Shown: positions 38,439 to 48,333, counted from the stretch's first letter. The stretch is DNA of 64,000 bases from Actinomycetota bacterium (GCA_002721755.1 PBLL01000015.1:1-64000), one strand, 5' to 3'. Notes: a model not told the origin generated them from the letters alone. Translations and numbers: made by a program.

Positions 38439-39344
38439 GTGAATAGTAACAAAACTAACATTTCAGAAATATTTGACGAAAGCGAGTGGATTCAGCTCGA
38501 GAACTTTAATTTTTCTGACATCACTTATCACCGTTCAAAAAAACATGGAACTGTAAGAATTGCAATTAACAGGCCTGAGGTCAGAAACGCCTTCAGACCC
38601 AAAACCGTAGATGAACTGTATTCAGCTTTAGATCACGCGAGAATGACAACCGATGTTGGTTCGGTAATTCTCACTGGAAACGGTCCATCACCGAAAGATG
38701 GAGAGTGGGCGTTCTGTTCAGGGGGTGATCAACGGATTCGTGGGAAAGATGGCTATGAATATACCCCCGAAGATCAAACTTCGCCGAGTACCGGAAGACT
38801 GCACATTCTAGAAGTTCAGAGGCTTATCCGTTTCATGCCCAAAATTGTTATCGCTGTTGTGACAGGCTGGGCTGCTGGTGGAGGTCATAGTTTGCATGTT
38901 GTTTCTGATTTAACACTTGCAAGCAGAGAATATGCCCGTTTTAAACAAACAGATGCTGATGTTGCAAGCTTTGATGGCGGTTACGGTTCTGCTTACCTTG
39001 CTAGACAAGTGGGACAAAAATTTGCAAGAGAAATTTTCTTCTTAGGTCGCACTTATGATGCGGAAGCCGCATTCCGCATGGGAATGGTCAATAAGGTTGT
39101 CGAACATATACACCTAGAAGAAGAAGCTCTTGAGTGGGCTGCTGAAATAAATTCAAAAAGCCCGACCGCCATACGCATGTTGAAATTTGCTTTTAATCTC
39201 ATCGATGATGGATTGGTTGGACAGCAACTTTTTGCAGGCGAAGCCACACGGCTTGCCTATTCAACTGACGAAGCAACAGAAGGAAGGGAAGCTTTCCTTG
39301 AAAAAAGAAAACGAGACTTTTCCTCATTTCCTTATCATTTTTGA
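38439..39344 (+). CDS. menB: 1,4-Dihydroxy-2-naphthoyl-CoA synthase
   Basis: 301 aa crotonase-fold enzyme with a GTG start at 38439. The MenB-specific signs are RPEVRNAFRPKTVDEL, FCSGGDQRIRGKDGYEY, VTGWAAGGGHSLHVVSDLT and SFDGGYGSAYLARQVG, with the active Asp in TDADVASFDGG. It closes the naphthalene ring of menaquinone from o-succinylbenzoyl-CoA. Other men genes are not in this window, though an AMP-binding ligase occurs 7 kb on. The gene is divergent from the sulfatase gene across 79 bp. Confidence 0.95.
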   Translation: MNSNKTNISEIFDESEWIQLENFNFSDITYHRSKKHGTVRIAINRPEVRNAFRPKTVDELYSALDHARMTTDVGSVILTGNGPSPKDGEWAFCSGGDQRIRGKDGYEYTPEDQTSPSTGRLHILEVQRLIRFMPKIVIAVVTGWAAGGGHSLHVVSDLTLASREYARFKQTDADVASFDGGYGSAYLARQVGQKFAREIFFLGRTYDAEAAFRMGMVNKVVEHIHLEEEALEWAAEINSKSPTAIRMLKFAFNLIDDGLVGQQLFAGEATRLAYSTDEATEGREAFLEKRKRDFSSFPYHF

Positions 39345-39347
39345 TCG

Positions 39348-40007
39348 CTAGCGTCTGATGCCCGTAGCTTCTTCAGCTCTTATCACACAGCGTTTAACCC
39401 CGTCCATTATCTGGTCGGTAGAATCACGGTAATTTTCCGCTGTAATCACACCCAGATGTTCGCAGCATAAAAAAACCGTTTGCTTTTTCCATGGCTTAAT
39501 ATATGGAAGATTATTTCCTCTTGGCCAAAGCAACTCACTTCCACTAGCACCCGACACTACAACAGGGCAAGAAGTTTCTAATGCCAGTTTTCCAATTCCT
39601 ATGTGCCCCTTCCCTACCCCTTCTGGTTTCCATTCTTCTTCAGGGACAACACGACCTTCAGGCATTATGGCTATCGACCATCCGTCGTTTAAAGCTTCTG
39701 CTGCTTCATCAATTACATCTAATCCTTTCACGGGGATACATTTCAGTGTTTTAAGTAAAGGACCGATAACTGGATGTTTGAAATATGAAGCGGCTACTAA
39801 AGCGCGTATGGGTCTTCCCCAATGTAAAAAAGTAGGCCCGGCAATTAATAAATCAGCAAGGCTTCTATGATTAGCAGCATATATAGCTGGTCCTTTTACT
39901 TCTTTCGGTAGATCTTCCACCGTTACTTTTGCTAATACCGACGTCAAAGAAGACAAATTTCGGAATGCCTTTAACAGATCATTCTCATCTTTGTTATTAA
40001 CTCGCAT
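39348..40007 (-). CDS. 1-Acyl-sn-glycerol-3-phosphate acyltransferase (PlsC-like)
   Basis: 219 aa, LPLAT family. Motif I is ANHRSLADLL (His and Asp of HX4D at about 47-52), motif III is MPEGRVVPEEEW (about 115-126), and GKLALETSCPVV is also present. It acylates lysophosphatidate or a related lipid acceptor. It overlaps the upstream deacetylase gene by 11 nt and so belongs with the upp-deacetylase transcript. Its stop lies 3 nt from the convergent menB stop. Confidence 0.9.
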   Translation of the reverse strand: MRVNNKDENDLLKAFRNLSSLTSVLAKVTVEDLPKEVKGPAIYAANHRSLADLLIAGPTFLHWGRPIRALVAASYFKHPVIGPLLKTLKCIPVKGLDVIDEAAEALNDGWSIAIMPEGRVVPEEEWKPEGVGKGHIGIGKLALETSCPVVVSGASGSELLWPRGNNLPYIKPWKKQTVFLCCEHLGVITAENYRDSTDQIMDGVKRCVIRAEEATGIRR

Positions 40008-40989
40008 TATGGCAACCTAAAAAAGTGTTATGACGTAATAGACCTTCATTTTCTAACCATAAACATACTGGGCTACCAATTTCAAAATCTGGTATCTCGA
40101 ATGTGAATTCGTGGTCTGAATTAGTTTCAAAAGAAAAATTTTCAATATTACTATTTGCTGAAAGATTGATCTGTAAACCCCCTTCGGGCATGTCGGGGTC
40201 ATATCCCCAGCCAGAGAATTTGAAATTTTCAGAAATTTTAACTACCTCGGTGACATTACCGACCGGTACAGCATCTTTTTCTCTGAATGTTGAACGCACG
40301 GTCTTCTCATTATCCACTTTGCATTCAGGAATGGTTCGATAGTCCCACTCACTACTGGGAAAACGTTTTAGAACTTCGTGAAGTATGGGAAGAGTCAGAA
40401 ATCTTCGATCATGTAGAAGCAGTATTGCGCCGTTTTCAAATCTTTCAGAAATATGCTCCATTGCTTCTTCAATTGAAGGTTCGCGCCATTCTTGAGGATC
40501 TATTGTCCAAGCAACGTGTTTCATCCCTAATTCTTCTGCAACTGCTAAGACATTATTGTTTCTTTCCCCAAAGGGCGCCCGAAAACAGTTGGGTCGAAAC
40601 CCAGTCATACTTTCTATTTGCTTTGAAGTTCTATCCAATTGAAAATATAGATTTTCTTTACTTTCCTTGGTTAGATCTCTATGCGTCCAGGAATGATTGC
40701 CGAGAGCATGGCCCCTATTCAAAAGATCATGCAGGTCATCGCTCTCCCATCGTTCTTCAAGTCTGTGTCCGATCGGGAAAAAGGTTGCTTTCGCTCCGTG
40801 CTCGTCGAGTAGCGCCAAAAGCAATGGCGTAAAAATTGGATGCGGTCCGTCATCGAAAGATAGATAAACAATTTTTTTAGCTTCCAGTCCAGAAGCATTA
40901 TTAAGGAAGATTGAAGATACACCTAAAAGTAAAGATATTACTAGTACAACACCCGTTGCTATCTTTCTCAGTTGTCTAAGTAGTTCCAT
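39997..40989 (-). CDS. Polysaccharide deacetylase (NodB) with C-terminal extension
   Basis: 330 aa from the ATG at 40989, chosen because a GGTGA ribosome site lies 8 nt before it; a GTG at 41010 is possible. An N-terminal anchor or signal (about 7-34) precedes the NodB domain: motif 1 LSFDDGPHP with the metal Asp, motif 2 [10 protein letters not shown], then RAPFGERNN and the C-terminal ILLLHD. The last ~100 residues are a separate beta-rich part of unknown role. It should de-N-acetylate a cell-wall or extracellular glycan. It overlaps upp by 14 nt. Confidence 0.9.
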   Translation of the reverse strand: MELLRQLRKIATGVVLVISLLLGVSSIFLNNASGLEAKKIVYLSFDDGPHPIFTPLLLALLDEHGAKATFFPIGHRLEERWESDDLHDLLNRGHALGNHSWTHRDLTKESKENLYFQLDRTSKQIESMTGFRPNCFRAPFGERNNNVLAVAEELGMKHVAWTIDPQEWREPSIEEAMEHISERFENGAILLLHDRRFLTLPILHEVLKRFPSSEWDYRTIPECKVDNEKTVRSTFREKDAVPVGNVTEVVKISENFKFSGWGYDPDMPEGGLQINLSANSNIENFSFETNSDHEFTFEIPDFEIGSPVCLWLENEGLLRHNTFLGCHNAS

Positions 40990-41614
40990 AGATACGATCA
41001 CCAGCATCACCTAAACCTGGCACTATGTAACCCTTCTCGTTTAGCTTCTCATCTAGTGAAGCGGTCCAAATCTCAACATCAGGATGCTCATCATTTAAAG
41101 CTCGCACTCCCTCAGGTGCCGCAAGAAGACACAAGAATCTTATTGAAGCAGGATTTTCTTCTTTAACTCTCGCTAATGCCGCACACGCAGAGTTACCTGT
41201 AGCCAACATAGGGTCAACCACTATCGTCATTCCACCTTTTAATGGTGGAAACTTACAGTAGTACTCGACTGCTTCTAAAGTTTCATGGTCACGATATAAG
41301 CCAACATGACCCACACGTGCATTTGGAATTACTTGTAAAACGCCTTCGAGAAGTCCATTTCCAGCACGCAAGATCGACACTACTGAAGGCATTTCATTCA
41401 AATGTGGCATCTTTGTTTTAACTAAGGGGGTTTCAATTTCTATTTCCTCCACTGGCAACTCCCTAGTGACTTCATAGGCAAGTAGAAGACTTATTTCATT
41501 CAACAAAGTCCTAAAAACTTGACTTGGAGTATTCTTTTGACGCATCTGAGTTAGTTTGTGCTGAACAAGTGGGTGTTCAACTACATGCAAACCTAAATTT
41601 TCTTTTTTATCCAT
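40976..41614 (-). CDS. upp: Uracil phosphoribosyltransferase
   Basis: 212 aa from the ATG at 41614; a TTG two codons earlier is possible. UPRT hallmarks: [12 protein letters not shown] at the N-terminus, [16 protein letters not shown], the PRPP-binding [16 protein letters not shown], and the uracil-site [17 protein letters not shown] at the C-terminus. It makes UMP from uracil and PRPP in pyrimidine salvage. It is first of a minus-strand set with the deacetylase and the PlsC-like gene. The divergent gap upstream contains an inverted repeat. Confidence 0.97.
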   Translation of the reverse strand: MDKKENLGLHVVEHPLVQHKLTQMRQKNTPSQVFRTLLNEISLLLAYEVTRELPVEEIEIETPLVKTKMPHLNEMPSVVSILRAGNGLLEGVLQVIPNARVGHVGLYRDHETLEAVEYYCKFPPLKGGMTIVVDPMLATGNSACAALARVKEENPASIRFLCLLAAPEGVRALNDEHPDVEIWTASLDEKLNEKGYIVPGLGDAGDRIYGTT

Positions 41615-41660
41615 ATCCAAAGAATAGGCGATCTTAGTTGACTCTGCTTTGTAAAGGGTT

Positions 41661-41684
41661 AGATCAAATTTAATTAGTTGATCT
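41661..41684. promoter_or_regulatory. Inverted repeat between upp and thioesterase gene
   Basis: A perfect 7-bp inverted repeat (AGATCAA at 41661-41667, TTGATCT at 41678-41684, 10-bp AT-rich spacer) lies in the 129-bp divergent gap, 47 bp before the upp start and 60 bp before the thioesterase start. It could be a regulator site, but no regulator is suggested by the neighbours. Confidence 0.25.
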
Positions 41685-41743
41685 TGGGTTAATATAAGCC
41701 TAGATTGCTCCGGTTGCTTTACTTTCTAAATTAGTCTGACGAT

Positions 41744-42220
41744 ATGAAACAAGAACCTTTAAAAGTCTGGGAGAAAATAGTTCCTAACACTTGGATCGAT
41801 TACAACTCACATATGACCGAGGGGTACTATGGCGTCGCTTTCGCAGAAGCTTCAGATGAATTTCTGATTCATATCGGCTTTACTTCGGATTACAGAGAAG
41901 CAAAAGGAACGTTCTATACCGTGGAAGCTCAAATTCGTTTTTTGGAAGAAGTAAAGGAAGGTTCTCTAATTTACACACAGACATTCTTAATCGGGTTTGA
42001 TTCAAAAAGACTCCACATAAATCATGAACTTTTCGCGAATGAGGGCTCTTCCCCTGTAGCAACCCAAGAAGCAATGCTTCTTCATGTCTCAAAAATCGAT
42101 GGAGTACCAAGCGCGTCGACAATAGAAAACCCAATTGCGAGCAACCTTCTGCAACTTTCTATTGAGCATTCAGAAATTGAACGTCCTTCCCATTTAGGCA
42201 ATGGAATCAGACAACTCTGA
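41744..42220 (+). CDS. Hot-dog thioesterase, betainyl-CoA thioesterase-like
   Basis: 158 aa single hot-dog protein. The motif WIDYNSHMTEGYYGVAFAEA (residues ~15-34) carries the Asp/Asn-x-His-M core of 4-hydroxybenzoyl-CoA-type thioesterases. That exact pattern is common in the carnitine-pathway (betainyl-CoA) thioesterases, so a role in quaternary-amine catabolism is possible but unproved. FYTVEAQIRFLEEVKEG and HELF follow. It hydrolyses an acyl-CoA. Its stop overlaps the start of the MFS gene by 1 nt, suggesting joint expression. Confidence 0.82.
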   Translation: MKQEPLKVWEKIVPNTWIDYNSHMTEGYYGVAFAEASDEFLIHIGFTSDYREAKGTFYTVEAQIRFLEEVKEGSLIYTQTFLIGFDSKRLHINHELFANEGSSPVATQEAMLLHVSKIDGVPSASTIENPIASNLLQLSIEHSEIERPSHLGNGIRQL

Positions 42221-43503
42221 TGTCAAAATCGCACGGAAAAAATCTAACCGTTAGAACCCTTTTAGGAATATGGGCGTTGTTTCTTTCATTTGCTTTCGTT
42301 CAACTTGGAAACGGAATACAACGGGTGTTGCTACCAGTTCGAGGTGAGAGTGAAGGATTTTCTCCCTCGACTATGGGTCTAGTAATGGCTTTCCATTTCG
42401 CAGGATATTTAGTGGGGGCAAAATTTGCGCCAAAGAGCTTAGCGACTGTTGGACATATACGAGTTTTTTCTGCAATGGCATCTTTAGCTTCTGTTACTGT
42501 GCTTGTTAATTCAACTTTTGTTACACCAGTGACGTGGTGCCTGTTTTATTTACTCGGTGGTCTATGCAACGCGACAATTTTCGTAGTGCTAGAAAGCTGG
42601 TTGAATGATAGAGCCTCAAATGACAATCGTGGGCAGATTTTGGGAAGCTATATGGTAATCATGCTCGGTGGGACCGCTGCAGGACAATTACTTGCAAATC
42701 TGGGTGATGCAGAAGGATTCGAAATGTTTATCTTTTCTTCTGTTCTCATCTCATTGGCAATAGTACCTATGACCCTTTCTGCCTCTTCGAATCCACCGAC
42801 ACCAACTAGTTCATCGATGCCCTTTTCAGAGCTTTATAAGTTCGTACCTTCGGCCCTAATCGGAACTATTTTTGCTTCTTTTGTTCAAGCTGCAATGTCC
42901 AGTATGGCATTGGTTTTTGCTCTCCAGGCTGGAATGTCAACTAGCAAATCGACAGTTTTTGTCGGTGCAGGTTTAGCAGGGGCGATAATTTTACAAATTC
43001 CTCTTGGTCGTCTTTCTGATATTTTTCCGCGTAGAAGAATTATTCTTGCGTGTATTCTTATTTCAATTCTTATTGCTTTCTCTCAGGCGCTAATGTCTAA
43101 CACAAGTGACTTTCAAATAGTTTTGAACTTCCTTTTTGGCGCTTTTGTGTTTCCGCTGTATGGACTATTTGCCGCTCTAGCTAATGACTGGGTGCCTTCC
43201 GAAAAACGTATTTCAGCTTCTTCCACTTTGGTTCTTGCTAGCAGCACCGGCTCTGTTATTGCACCTCTTACAATGGGTTTTATTTTAGGCAGCTTTGCCC
43301 CTTCTTCGTATTTTCTCGTTAACGCATTTATTTTGACAGCTCTGGGACTTTATCTGTCGTATCGAACCCGCGTTAGAGATGCTGTTCCAATCGACGAACA
43401 GTCTACTTTCATTCCCCTTACAGCGAGGTCGGGCCAAATCGCCCACTCTTTGGGTCGTTGGTTACGAAACCCTCTATCTGTCTGGCCTAAAGAAAAAAAA
43501 TAG
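42220..43503 (+). CDS. Major facilitator superfamily transporter
   Basis: 427 aa with about 12 TM segments in two halves. The conserved loop 2-3 region is GAKFAPKSLATVGHIRVF. The second half starts at ALIGTIFASFVQAAMSS and contains GRLSDIFPRRRII, the standard MFS loop 8-9 motif. It resembles YcaD-like transporters of unclear substrate. The TGATG overlap with the thioesterase gene suggests its cargo may be a metabolite of that enzyme; this is inference from the overlap alone. Confidence 0.88.
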   Translation: MSKSHGKNLTVRTLLGIWALFLSFAFVQLGNGIQRVLLPVRGESEGFSPSTMGLVMAFHFAGYLVGAKFAPKSLATVGHIRVFSAMASLASVTVLVNSTFVTPVTWCLFYLLGGLCNATIFVVLESWLNDRASNDNRGQILGSYMVIMLGGTAAGQLLANLGDAEGFEMFIFSSVLISLAIVPMTLSASSNPPTPTSSSMPFSELYKFVPSALIGTIFASFVQAAMSSMALVFALQAGMSTSKSTVFVGAGLAGAIILQIPLGRLSDIFPRRRIILACILISILIAFSQALMSNTSDFQIVLNFLFGAFVFPLYGLFAALANDWVPSEKRISASSTLVLASSTGSVIAPLTMGFILGSFAPSSYFLVNAFILTALGLYLSYRTRVRDAVPIDEQSTFIPLTARSGQIAHSLGRWLRNPLSVWPKEKK

Positions 43504-43511
43504 AATAGAAC

Positions 43512-45086
43512 TTACTGAGAAAGGCATTCTATAAGGTTCTGGAATCCGGGATCGCTCGTCAGGTCATTCTGGGGTACCGTCTGAGCGAGAAGAGTTCTTC
43601 TCCGCATAAAATCTTCAGTGTAAAATATAAGTTCTGAATCTTTCATAGTCGATATTTCTGCAGGACAGTAGTCAATACTTTCACTGAGGTTTTTGGCAGT
43701 ATGAGGTTTTAGCTCAATTTTATTTAACACTTCGAATGCTCTGGACCCGTGACGTCTCCAAATTTTCTTTGTCGAATCTGTTTCTCCAATAATTTTTTCA
43801 GCTGAGTGAAAGAAAATTGACCTCTCCGCGGAAGATGGTTCACCGTACCATCTGGTCGCCGGTTTTTTAGTTTTATACCCAAGATGCTCTAGAGCATCAA
43901 TAACTTCTTCTCCAACATTCAAACAATCGGAAAGTTTTCCTCCGAGTACTGAAACCATCCGGTCTTTACGATTCGTCTCAACTACATGCTTTCTTGATAG
44001 CTCTGTCCAGTCTCTATCTTTATCGACTCCACCTTTTGGGATTACAAGTGGTCTAACTCCTACTCTTTCAGCAATGATGTCTTCTCTCGAAAGTGGTCGC
44101 GAAAGAGAAAGTTTTCTATTGGCCTCGCTTAAAAGAAATTCGATATCTGTTTCATTTACTGACACTTTATGCTCTTTAACTCTCTCGTCTGTTGTGCCAA
44201 TTACCGAACACTCACCCATAGGAATTACATAGAAAAGACGCTGTGTTTCATCAAAAAATGCAAGTATTCTCCCTGAATCTGTTATTTTCGGGACTACCAA
44301 ATGAACGCCTTTTGAGAAAACCAGTTGACTTGCTGTTTTCGTGTCTGTCATATCACATATTTCGTTTACTTCTGGTCCAGCGGTATTTATTAAAACATCA
44401 GAAGATGTCTCAAATTCCTTTTGTAATATTTCGTCCCGAACTTTTAAATGCCAGCGTTTGGAAACGCGTTCAGCTTCAGTAACCGTCATGTAATTACTTG
44501 CTGCCGCCCCTCTCTCGATAGCATCAACAATCATTTGGATCACGAACCTTGAATCATTATCCAATAGTAAGTGGTCTGAGTATTCAATTCCTCCTACAAG
44601 GGAATCCACATTCACTGATGGTTCAAGACGATTTATAGTTCTTGGAGACCTGTAGCGAGGTCTTTTTGTGGCGAACTGACCGATACTCCAATAAACGTTC
44701 GCTCCAAGTGAAGCAAACCATGGCGAAAAAGGAGATGAAGCATCAAGTGAAGCGAGAAACCTCTTTTCAGCTAGTCGTGAAGGGTAAGCACGAGCGAGAC
44801 GATTTCTTGAATGACATAGTTCTGCGACGAGTTTCACCTCATAGCTTTCTAAATATTTGAAACCCCCCCATACCAGGTTCGAGGATTCCTGGCTCACACC
44901 TGAAGCAAAGTCGTTCTTTTCCAACAAACCGACATTGACGTTGTGAGAACTTAAGGCAAGTGATGCAACTGCTCCGTTTATACCACCACCAATAACAAGA
45001 GTGTCAAAATGAACATTATTGAACTCTGATATCTTTTTTTCACGCCTTTTTTCTGTCTGTGAATCAAGCAGGCTCATAACATTCAT
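43512..45086 (-). CDS. glpD: FAD-dependent glycerol-3-phosphate dehydrogenase
   Basis: 524 aa, the usual GlpD length. The FAD-binding motif VIGGGINGAVASLAL begins the protein near residue 30, followed by ASGVSQESSNLVWGG (flavin loop) and GVHLVVPK, IGTTDERV, and RVGVRPLV. The C-terminal domain (about 400-520) is the helical GlpD cap. It oxidises sn-glycerol-3-phosphate to dihydroxyacetone phosphate at the membrane and feeds electrons to (mena)quinone. The start overlaps the YciI-like gene by 4 nt; an ATG at 45077 is also possible. GDPD at 57.3 kb could supply its substrate. Confidence 0.93.
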   Translation of the reverse strand: MNVMSLLDSQTEKRREKKISEFNNVHFDTLVIGGGINGAVASLALSSHNVNVGLLEKNDFASGVSQESSNLVWGGFKYLESYEVKLVAELCHSRNRLARAYPSRLAEKRFLASLDASSPFSPWFASLGANVYWSIGQFATKRPRYRSPRTINRLEPSVNVDSLVGGIEYSDHLLLDNDSRFVIQMIVDAIERGAAASNYMTVTEAERVSKRWHLKVRDEILQKEFETSSDVLINTAGPEVNEICDMTDTKTASQLVFSKGVHLVVPKITDSGRILAFFDETQRLFYVIPMGECSVIGTTDERVKEHKVSVNETDIEFLLSEANRKLSLSRPLSREDIIAERVGVRPLVIPKGGVDKDRDWTELSRKHVVETNRKDRMVSVLGGKLSDCLNVGEEVIDALEHLGYKTKKPATRWYGEPSSAERSIFFHSAEKIIGETDSTKKIWRRHGSRAFEVLNKIELKPHTAKNLSESIDYCPAEISTMKDSELIFYTEDFMRRRTLLAQTVPQNDLTSDPGFQNLIECLSQ

Positions 45087-45364
45087 TTGCCTTTGTGTGA
45101 AAAGGCTTCAGTGAATCTATGTATTTCTACTTTTTGAAATAACCCCGCTTTGGAATAGGGGTCATTTTCAACAAATTTTCTAACTTCTGAAATTTCCTTC
45201 ATATCGAGAACTATTAGCGAGCCACACATATTTCCATTTTCATCCGAGAGAGGGCCTGCATAAACCAAAGGAGCGCTACTCAAATACTGAAGATGATTTT
45301 CACGAGTTTTCATTCTCAACTCGAAAGAATCTTCTTTATCTAAAGCATGAATGGTAAAAAGCAT
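45083..45364 (-). CDS. YciI-like protein
   Basis: 93 aa from the ATG at 45364, which has a good ribosome site (AGAGG, 6 nt upstream). It has the YciI dimeric ferredoxin-like fold signature: HALDKEDSFELRMKTRENH at the N-terminus, YAGPLSDENGNMCGSLIVLD in the middle, and FVENDPYSKAGLFQKVEI at the end, with the characteristic His-Asp region. YciI-like proteins are small enzymes or accessory proteins of unsettled role. It starts the short transcript with glpD. Confidence 0.88.
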   Translation of the reverse strand: MLFTIHALDKEDSFELRMKTRENHLQYLSSAPLVYAGPLSDENGNMCGSLIVLDMKEISEVRKFVENDPYSKAGLFQKVEIHRFTEAFSHKGK

Positions 45365-45425
45365 TTCCAACCTCTCTTAAATCGTATCCTTTGATTCGCT
45401 AAGCAAAGTTAGTTATTGCTACGGT

Positions 45426-46298
45426 GTGCATATTCTTTTGCCTGAAGGGAGCGATGTGACGTCACCTGAATTACTCATTGGCGGTTTAGATTTTGGAGAA
45501 GGTCCTCGATGGCATGATGGGGTTCTCTGGTATTCCGATTTTTTTCAGCATCGTGTTTACACTGTTTCGACTGACGGTAAACGGGAAACGGTTTTAGATT
45601 TAGGAAGTGAACAGCCTTCTGGGTTGGGATGGCTACCGAATGGAGACCTGCTCGTCGTTGCAATGCTGAAACGGCAATTAGTTCGATATGACGGTCAAAA
45701 GACATCTGTTCATGCTGACCTTTCCGACATAGCCACTTGGCATTGCAATGACATGGTTGTTTCCGATTCTGGAGTCGCATATGTAGGTAACTTTGGATAT
45801 GACTATGGTTCAGATGCTGAACCTAAAACGGCTGACCTTGCAGCTGTTTTTCCCGATGGTCGCAAGATCGTGGCAACTACTAATCTAAATTTTCCAAATG
45901 GCTGTGTGATAACACCCGATGATAAAACCTTGATAGTTGGGGAAACTTTCTCATGTCGATATTCTGCATTTTCTATTCTTCCCGACGGGAAACTAAGTGA
46001 AGGTAGACTTTGGGCTGAAATGCCTGGACGTCTACCGGATGGTTGCACCTTAGACAGTGAAAACGGAATATGGTTTGCTGACGCTTTTTCCACTCAGGTG
46101 GTAAGAGTTGTTGAAGGTGGCGAGATAACTGATGTCATCGACTTACCTCAACGTACTTTTGCATGCATGTTAGGCGGGAATGACGGGAAAACACTTTTCA
46201 TATTGACTGCAAGCAGTGACCCAGAGTCAGGAATCGAACCGGGTGCCGGTGCTATCTACACAGTGCAGGTGGAATTTTCTCGCTCTGGAAAACCCTAA
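45426..46298 (+). CDS. SMP-30/gluconolactonase-like beta-propeller hydrolase
   Basis: 290 aa six-bladed propeller of the SGL family, GTG start at 45426. The metal ligands are visible: Glu in LDFGEGPRWHD, Asn in WHCNDMVVSD, Asn in NFPNGCVITPD and Asp in PDGCTLDSENGIWFAD. These proteins hydrolyse lactones or organophosphate-like esters. The chain lacks a signal peptide. It is divergent from the YciI-glpD pair and convergent with the deazaflavin oxidoreductase gene; the pathway is unknown. Confidence 0.9.
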   Translation: MHILLPEGSDVTSPELLIGGLDFGEGPRWHDGVLWYSDFFQHRVYTVSTDGKRETVLDLGSEQPSGLGWLPNGDLLVVAMLKRQLVRYDGQKTSVHADLSDIATWHCNDMVVSDSGVAYVGNFGYDYGSDAEPKTADLAAVFPDGRKIVATTNLNFPNGCVITPDDKTLIVGETFSCRYSAFSILPDGKLSEGRLWAEMPGRLPDGCTLDSENGIWFADAFSTQVVRVVEGGEITDVIDLPQRTFACMLGGNDGKTLFILTASSDPESGIEPGAGAIYTVQVEFSRSGKP

Positions 46299-46300
46299 CT

Positions 46301-46771
46301 TTATTCAGGGAACCTAATCAGAGGAATCACTCTTTGTGTTCGTGACTGATAATCGTTGTACCATGCGCGATCCTCGCAAAGTTGCTCCCAAAGTGAATCA
46401 CGCTCTTCGCCTTCTAAGATTTCAGGAGTACAAATATACTCGCCTGTTTGAGTCTGGATTTTGACTTCAGGATTAGAATCTGTATCTCTTAGATTGGCAA
46501 GCCAATCTGGTTCTTTGTCAGCTCCCGCGAAAGATCCGACTACCACTCGATGCCCGTTTGCGTCACGCCAAATAGGGAGTGCAACTTTGTGTTCTTTCCC
46601 AGAACGCCTGCCTACTGTAGCGAGAACTATATGTTGCATTCCAACTTGTTGCCAAACAGCGTCCTCTTTACCGTTTTCTAGCGCCTGTACGTGAGCGTGA
46701 GATATTTGAATTATCTCTTCATGAGTAGGGGTTTCCCAAAATTGTTCAATTTTTTGATTTTCAGTGGTCAT
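46301..46771 (-). CDS. Deazaflavin (F420)-dependent nitroreductase-family protein
   Basis: 156 aa, split-barrel protein of the DDN/DUF385 type. The family pattern is visible in HIVLATVGRRSGKEHKVALP (about residues 46-65), GHRVVVGSFAGADKEPDWL and NLRDTDSNPEVKIQ. Mycobacterial Ddn-like enzymes use F420H2 to reduce quinones or other electron-poor compounds. It overlaps the stop of the acyl-CoA ligase gene by 1 nt and follows it in the same transcript. Confidence 0.87.
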   Translation of the reverse strand: MTTENQKIEQFWETPTHEEIIQISHAHVQALENGKEDAVWQQVGMQHIVLATVGRRSGKEHKVALPIWRDANGHRVVVGSFAGADKEPDWLANLRDTDSNPEVKIQTQTGEYICTPEILEGEERDSLWEQLCEDRAWYNDYQSRTQRVIPLIRFPE

Positions 46772-48333
46772 TAAATTCGCCTATCTTCTTCTTTCCAATA
46801 TGGTTCACGTAAAGGCTGTTTTTGAATTTTTCCTGTTCCAGTTCTCGGTAATTCGTCAAGAAAATCTATTGACTTCGGAGCTTTATAACCCGCTAAATTA
46901 TCTCGACAGTAGGATACAAGTTCCTTTGCTAAAGAATCTAAATCATCATAAGAGTCACCAGGAACAACTACAGCTTTTACTTGTTCACCGAACTCCTCAT
47001 CTGGTACACCAATAATCGCAACATCCTTCACCGCGGGATGCCCTCCGAGAACTCCTTCAATTTCAGCAGGGTAAATATTTACTCCACCAGAAATTATCAT
47101 GTCTATTTTTCGATCGCTTAACCACAAATAGCCGTCCTCGTCTAAGTATCCAATATCCCCAAACGTAAAAACACCTGGCTCTAGATGAGCAGCCTCGGTT
47201 TTTTCAGGAGCGTTATGATATTCAAAATCTGTCCCCATCAAATTTCTGAAATACAAAGTTCCTTCAACTCCGTTTGCGCATCTATTGCCGGAATCGTCTA
47301 CTACGATGACTTCAATTGTTTCAAGAGGCTTACCCAAGCTCCCTCCACGCTCTAACCATTCTTCTGAGCTTATGAGTGAAATAATTCCACCTTCTGTAGC
47401 GCCGTAGTATTCAGTAATTTTCTTTCCGAACCAATCAATCATTTGTGATTTGATTTTCGGTGGGCATGGGGCGGCGCCGTGCAAAACAGTTTGAATGGAA
47501 TCTCCTTTAAAATTGCTTCTTTCAGTTTCGGGTAAATCTAAAAGCCGCTTGAACTGCGTGGGAACCAGATGCACATTTGTTGCATCATGCTCTTCGATTA
47601 ACGCCAACAAACCTGCAGGGTCAAATTTATGTTGCATCACAACCGAAGATCCTGCAATCATTGGAAGCCAGGAAAAAGCCCATTGTGCCGAATGGTAAAC
47701 AGGCCCACACAGGGCAGTTACACCTGGAACGGGTAACATCGCTGCGAAGCCAGCTGCCACTAGTTGCATTATGTCGGGAGTTACCCCGGGTCCAGATTCT
47801 GTAAGTCCGCTCCTTACTCCTTTTGGTCTACCAGTTGTTCCAGACGTGTAGAACATCGGGCCACCAAGTAATTGATCTTCTGGTTCCTCATCAGATTGAC
47901 TCGTCAAAAAATCTTCGTAGGAAACAAAGTTATCTATGGGATCTCCACCAGCTTGCAGAACTAATGAAATGTTTTTTGATCTGGGATCCGCGAGACTTTT
48001 TTTCACTTCCTCCTGGAATCTTTCACCGACCATAATCGCTTTACATCCAGAGTCTTCATAAACATATGCAAGCTCGTCGGCTACCCAATGCCAGTTAACT
48101 GGCACGTAGATAAGACCTGCGTGAGCACACGCGAAAGAAGTTTCAAACCATTCCATTCTGTTTCCAGCGATAATGGCAACTGAATCACCTTGTTGAAGAC
48201 CAGCTTGCCTGAAGCCATGAACTAAACAGTTGATTCGTCTATCTAGGTCTTTCCAGTTTATTGATCCGTTATCATCTACTAGGGCTAAATCTTCACCCTT
48301 ATTTTCTGCGAAATCTTTCATTAAGACTGACAT
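46771..48333 (-). CDS. Acyl-CoA synthetase (AMP-forming)
   Basis: 520 aa, ANL superfamily. Core motifs in order: FYTSGTTGRPKGVR (P-loop, about 165-178), YYGATEGG (about 310), FGDIGYLDEDGYLWLSDRKIDMIISGGVN (about 395-425, in part), and the catalytic lysine in PRTGTGKIQKQ (about 500). It activates a carboxylic acid, probably fatty or aromatic, to its CoA ester. The ATG has an AGGTGA ribosome site 5 nt upstream. The F420-type oxidoreductase follows. Confidence 0.93.
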   Translation of the reverse strand: MSVLMKDFAENKGEDLALVDDNGSINWKDLDRRINCLVHGFRQAGLQQGDSVAIIAGNRMEWFETSFACAHAGLIYVPVNWHWVADELAYVYEDSGCKAIMVGERFQEEVKKSLADPRSKNISLVLQAGGDPIDNFVSYEDFLTSQSDEEPEDQLLGGPMFYTSGTTGRPKGVRSGLTESGPGVTPDIMQLVAAGFAAMLPVPGVTALCGPVYHSAQWAFSWLPMIAGSSVVMQHKFDPAGLLALIEEHDATNVHLVPTQFKRLLDLPETERSNFKGDSIQTVLHGAAPCPPKIKSQMIDWFGKKITEYYGATEGGIISLISSEEWLERGGSLGKPLETIEVIVVDDSGNRCANGVEGTLYFRNLMGTDFEYHNAPEKTEAAHLEPGVFTFGDIGYLDEDGYLWLSDRKIDMIISGGVNIYPAEIEGVLGGHPAVKDVAIIGVPDEEFGEQVKAVVVPGDSYDDLDSLAKELVSYCRDNLAGYKAPKSIDFLDELPRTGTGKIQKQPLREPYWKEEDRRI

